NCBI GenBank assembly: GCA_002503545.1
Contig: DARY01000019.1
Location: 1 to 15,122, forward strand
Reading direction: 5' to 3'
DNA length: 15,122 nucleotides
Source of the DNA: Candidatus Methanomethylophilus sp. UBA78
GTDB lineage: Archaea; Thermoplasmatota; Thermoplasmata; Methanomassiliicoccales; Methanomethylophilaceae
Shown: in pieces, positions 13,628 to 15,122 of the stretch
Position numbering within the stretch: the first letter of the stretch is position 1
Layout: each line of letters starts with the position of its first letter
Notes under the pieces: generated by a model
What the model was told of the DNA's origin: nothing
Databases searched by the model: none
Seen by the model: the letters and a program-made list of their open reading frames with translations, nothing else
Program-made: the position numbers and the translations under genes

Positions 13628-14639
13628 AATGATCGATGCCGAGGGCCTTGTTCGTCTTGGCGACCGATTCCGGGCCCTCCATGAGTTTGCAGAGGGACCT
13701 TATGCAGTCCACGTTCTCCGGAACGACATCGGCCTCCTGGTGTACGGCCTGGTAGTAGTAGAGGGTGTCCCCCACGACCTTGATCCCGTCGGACCAGATG
13801 CAGATCTCGTACATGTCGGACCTGTCGCGCCCGAGCTCCTTGGCCAGTTCCATGACCTGGTTGGTGCTCTTGACGCCGTCCTTGGAGGAGACCAGTTTTA
13901 CGCGGGGAGCCTTGGCGAAGAGCTGCAGCACCTCCTCGGTGGACACGGTCCTGCCGAGCTTGACGACCACGGCGTGCACGTGCATCAGCGTGGTGGACGC
14001 CTTGATGGCCATGGTCGTGATGTCGATCCACGGGAGGACGGATTTGACGTCGACGCCGTGGTGGGTGGGCAGTTCGACGGAGGGCTCCAGACCGTTGACG
14101 GGTCCCCCCTTGCTGTCCCCGGGGTCGACGGCGCGCCTGACGACGGTGACGTAGGCGTTCTGGATCTTGTATTCCCTGTCGAGGAGGGAGAGGGTCCTGA
14201 GGAGGCCGGTGGTGTTGCAGCTGACGACGCGGGAGAACTGCATCCCCCAGGAATCCTTGTAGTTCGCGGTGGAGTTGAAGGACACGCCGGTGAGGCCGTG
14301 CTCCTCCCCGCCCTGGAATACGGCCTTCTTCCCGGCCTTCTGGTACTTCTCCTTGTACTCCTGTCCGACGTCCCCGGGGGTGCAGTCGACGATGACGTCC
14401 GCTTTGGCGATCATGTCGTCCACGGTACCGGCGACCTTCAGGCCGGCCTTCTCGAAAGCGGGGAAGCTCTCCGCCGGGACGTAGAGGGGTATGCCTGCCG
14501 CCGCGGCGGTCTTGGCCTCGAAGGTGGGCCTCGTCTTGGTGACGCCTATCAACTCCATGTCATCCTGCTTGCTGACGGCAGTGGCCACCCTCTTGCCGAT
14601 GGTCCCGTACCCGTTCACTCCGACCTTTATCTTCGCCAT
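13626..14639 (-). CDS. gap: Glyceraldehyde-3-phosphate dehydrogenase, archaeal type II
   Basis: This phosphorylating GAPDH interconverts glyceraldehyde-3-phosphate and 1,3-bisphosphoglycerate with NAD(P). It belongs to the archaeal type: KVGVNGYGTIGKRVA (5-19) is the nucleotide-binding loop, the catalytic Cys141 is in VVSCNTTGLLR, and RRAVDPGDSKGGP (168-180) and LPTHHG (190-195) are archaeal blocks. The 337-residue length fits. I chose the ATG at 14639. An in-frame ATG at 14675 would add 12 residues but falls within the TATA box, and the family starts at MAKIKVGVNG. The gene leads the gap-pgk pair, 9 bases before pgk, and is divergent from ilvB. Coenzyme preference cannot be decided here. Confidence 0.94.
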   Translation of the reverse strand: MAKIKVGVNGYGTIGKRVATAVSKQDDMELIGVTKTRPTFEAKTAAAAGIPLYVPAESFPAFEKAGLKVAGTVDDMIAKADVIVDCTPGDVGQEYKEKYQKAGKKAVFQGGEEHGLTGVSFNSTANYKDSWGMQFSRVVSCNTTGLLRTLSLLDREYKIQNAYVTVVRRAVDPGDSKGGPVNGLEPSVELPTHHGVDVKSVLPWIDITTMAIKASTTLMHVHAVVVKLGRTVSTEEVLQLFAKAPRVKLVSSKDGVKSTNQVMELAKELGRDRSDMYEICIWSDGIKVVGDTLYYYQAVHQEADVVPENVDCIRSLCKLMEGPESVAKTNKALGIDH

Positions 14640-14671
14640 GGGAATTTCACTGCTACAACGATAGCGTCCAC

Positions 14672-14683
14672 TCATATAATAGT
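14672..14683 (-). promoter_or_regulatory. TATA box of the gap-pgk operon
   Basis: On the minus strand ACTATTATATGA is centred about 38 bases before the ATG at 14639. Transcription would start near 14651, giving a 12-base leader. Because the upstream in-frame ATG (14675) is part of this box, it cannot be the real start. Confidence 0.55.
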
Positions 14684-14689
14684 AATCTC

Positions 14690-14709
14690 CGCCCGTCCGC
14701 GCACGGGCG
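14690..14709. repeat. Short inverted repeat between gap and ilvB
   Basis: CGCCCGT and ACGGGCG are exact complements around a 6-base centre, directly upstream of the gap TATA box. The rest of the 234-base divergent gap (14640-14873) is GC-rich with no gene, apart from the two promoters. Confidence 0.25.
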
Positions 14710-14830
14710 CACGCGGGTATGCGGGGACCGGCGGCGGACGGCGGCCCCGGGAAATGTGCCAGACATCCGTTTCCACACGATGCGCAGCCGCGATCGGGAC
14801 GACAATCCGAACGGTTCCGGGACCGAGCAC

Positions 14831-14840
14831 TTATTATTTA
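14831..14840 (+). promoter_or_regulatory. TATA box and ribosome-binding site of ilvB
   Basis: TTATTATTTA is centred about 38 bases before the ATG at 14874, predicting transcription from about 14862 and a short leader. That leader carries GAGG at 14863-14866, 7 bases before the start. Confidence 0.55.
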
Positions 14841-14873
14841 CCGCACGCATACGGAAGCCGAAGAGGTCAGCAC

Positions 14874-15122
14874 ATGAAAGGCTCAAAGGCTTTGCTCAAG
14901 ATGCTCGAGGACAGGGGCGTGAAGAACGTCTTCGGATACCCGGGGGCCACAGTTATCCCCATCTACGATGAATTCCTCGAGTCCGGCGTAAGGCACATCC
15001 TCGTCAGGCACGAGCAGTGCGCTGCCCACATGGCGGACGGTTTCGCAAGGGCCACCGGGATCCCCGGCGTCTGCCTCGCCACCTCCGGACCCGGCACGAC
15101 CAACCTGGTCACCGGCATCGCC
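14874..15122 (+). CDS. ilvB: Acetolactate synthase large subunit (partial, N-terminal 83 residues)
   Basis: This thiamine-diphosphate enzyme joins two pyruvates to acetolactate, or pyruvate and 2-ketobutyrate, at the start of valine, leucine and isoleucine synthesis. The visible part begins with the typical KGSKALLKMLEDRGVKNVFG and contains FGYPGATVIPIYD (20-32), RHEQCAAHMADGFARATG (45-62) with the catalytic Glu47 that activates the cofactor, and TSGPGTTNLVTGIA (70-83). The gene runs off the right edge in frame. Other ThDP enzymes share this N-terminus, but GYPGA with the early catalytic region is characteristic of acetohydroxyacid synthase. A small regulatory subunit (ilvN) would be expected downstream. 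The enzyme depends on the cofactor finished by the ThiL encoded in this window. Confidence 0.9.
   Translation, partial: MKGSKALLKMLEDRGVKNVFGYPGATVIPIYDEFLESGVRHILVRHEQCAAHMADGFARATGIPGVCLATSGPGTTNLVTGIA

Noticed and set aside
3023..14767. A 14-base exact repeat, ATGTGCCAGACATC, at 3023-3036 and 14754-14767
   Set aside because: One pair of 14-base matches is expected by chance at this length. Only the shorter word inside it, seen five times, was kept as a finding.
14653..14886. Antisense 77-codon frame over the gap-ilvB intergenic region
   Set aside because: Arginine-rich, without family features, and it overlaps both divergent promoters and the ilvB start.
1..15122. Search for mobile elements, CRISPR arrays, tRNA or rRNA genes and defence or biosynthetic clusters
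   Set aside because: No transposase, integrase, regularly spaced repeat, tRNA-like T-arm or rRNA segment was seen. Every long gene belongs to a recognised housekeeping or membrane family.

Overview
This window looks like a stretch of archaeal chromosome carrying core metabolism. It has high GC, dense AGG/AGA arginine and ATA isoleucine codons, TATA-box promoters about 25 bases before starts with few or no leaders, an archaeal type II GAPDH, an archaeal-type prepilin peptidase and an LL-diaminopimelate aminotransferase. Two exported proteins carry an acidic Ala/Ser-rich tail after the signal peptide, and none of the 14 complete genes stops at TAG. Together these suggest a euryarchaeal methanogen of the Methanomassiliicoccales type. 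That assignment is inference: no methanogenesis or pyrrolysine gene lies in the window.

Layout. 1-456 (minus) is the N-terminal part of a LarA-like nickel-dependent racemase. 689-2645 (plus) is a translationally coupled pair, thiamine-monophosphate kinase (thiL) and an AmmeMemoRadiSam-type radical SAM enzyme. 2638-3486 (minus) is an A24 prepilin peptidase, divergent from an MscS channel with an exported beta-rich domain (3537-5156, plus); the two share one 50-base promoter region. 5296-11347 (plus) is an Lrp/AsnC regulator followed by dapA, aspartate kinase, lysA, dapF and dapL. 11509-11748 is a small unknown membrane protein and 11848-12354 a nitroreductase. 12381-14639 (minus) is a gap-pgk operon, convergent with the nitroreductase. 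From 14874 an acetolactate synthase large subunit runs off the right edge.

How the genes work together. The central block is a near-complete lysine/meso-diaminopimelate pathway by the aminotransferase route: aspartate to aspartyl phosphate (aspartate kinase), condensation (DapA), tetrahydrodipicolinate to LL-DAP (DapL), LL- to meso-DAP (DapF) and decarboxylation to lysine (LysA). An Lrp-type regulator sits at its head. Asd and DapB, needed to close the route, are not here. gap and pgk form a glycolytic/gluconeogenic pair, and ilvB starts branched-chain amino acid synthesis.

I found no phage, insertion sequence, CRISPR array, tRNA or rRNA, and no convincing new defence or mobile system. The most interesting points are the MscS ectodomain fusion, the recurring post-signal motif, the thiL-radical SAM coupling, the absence of TAG stops, a repeated 9-base word, and several well-formed hairpins between genes.
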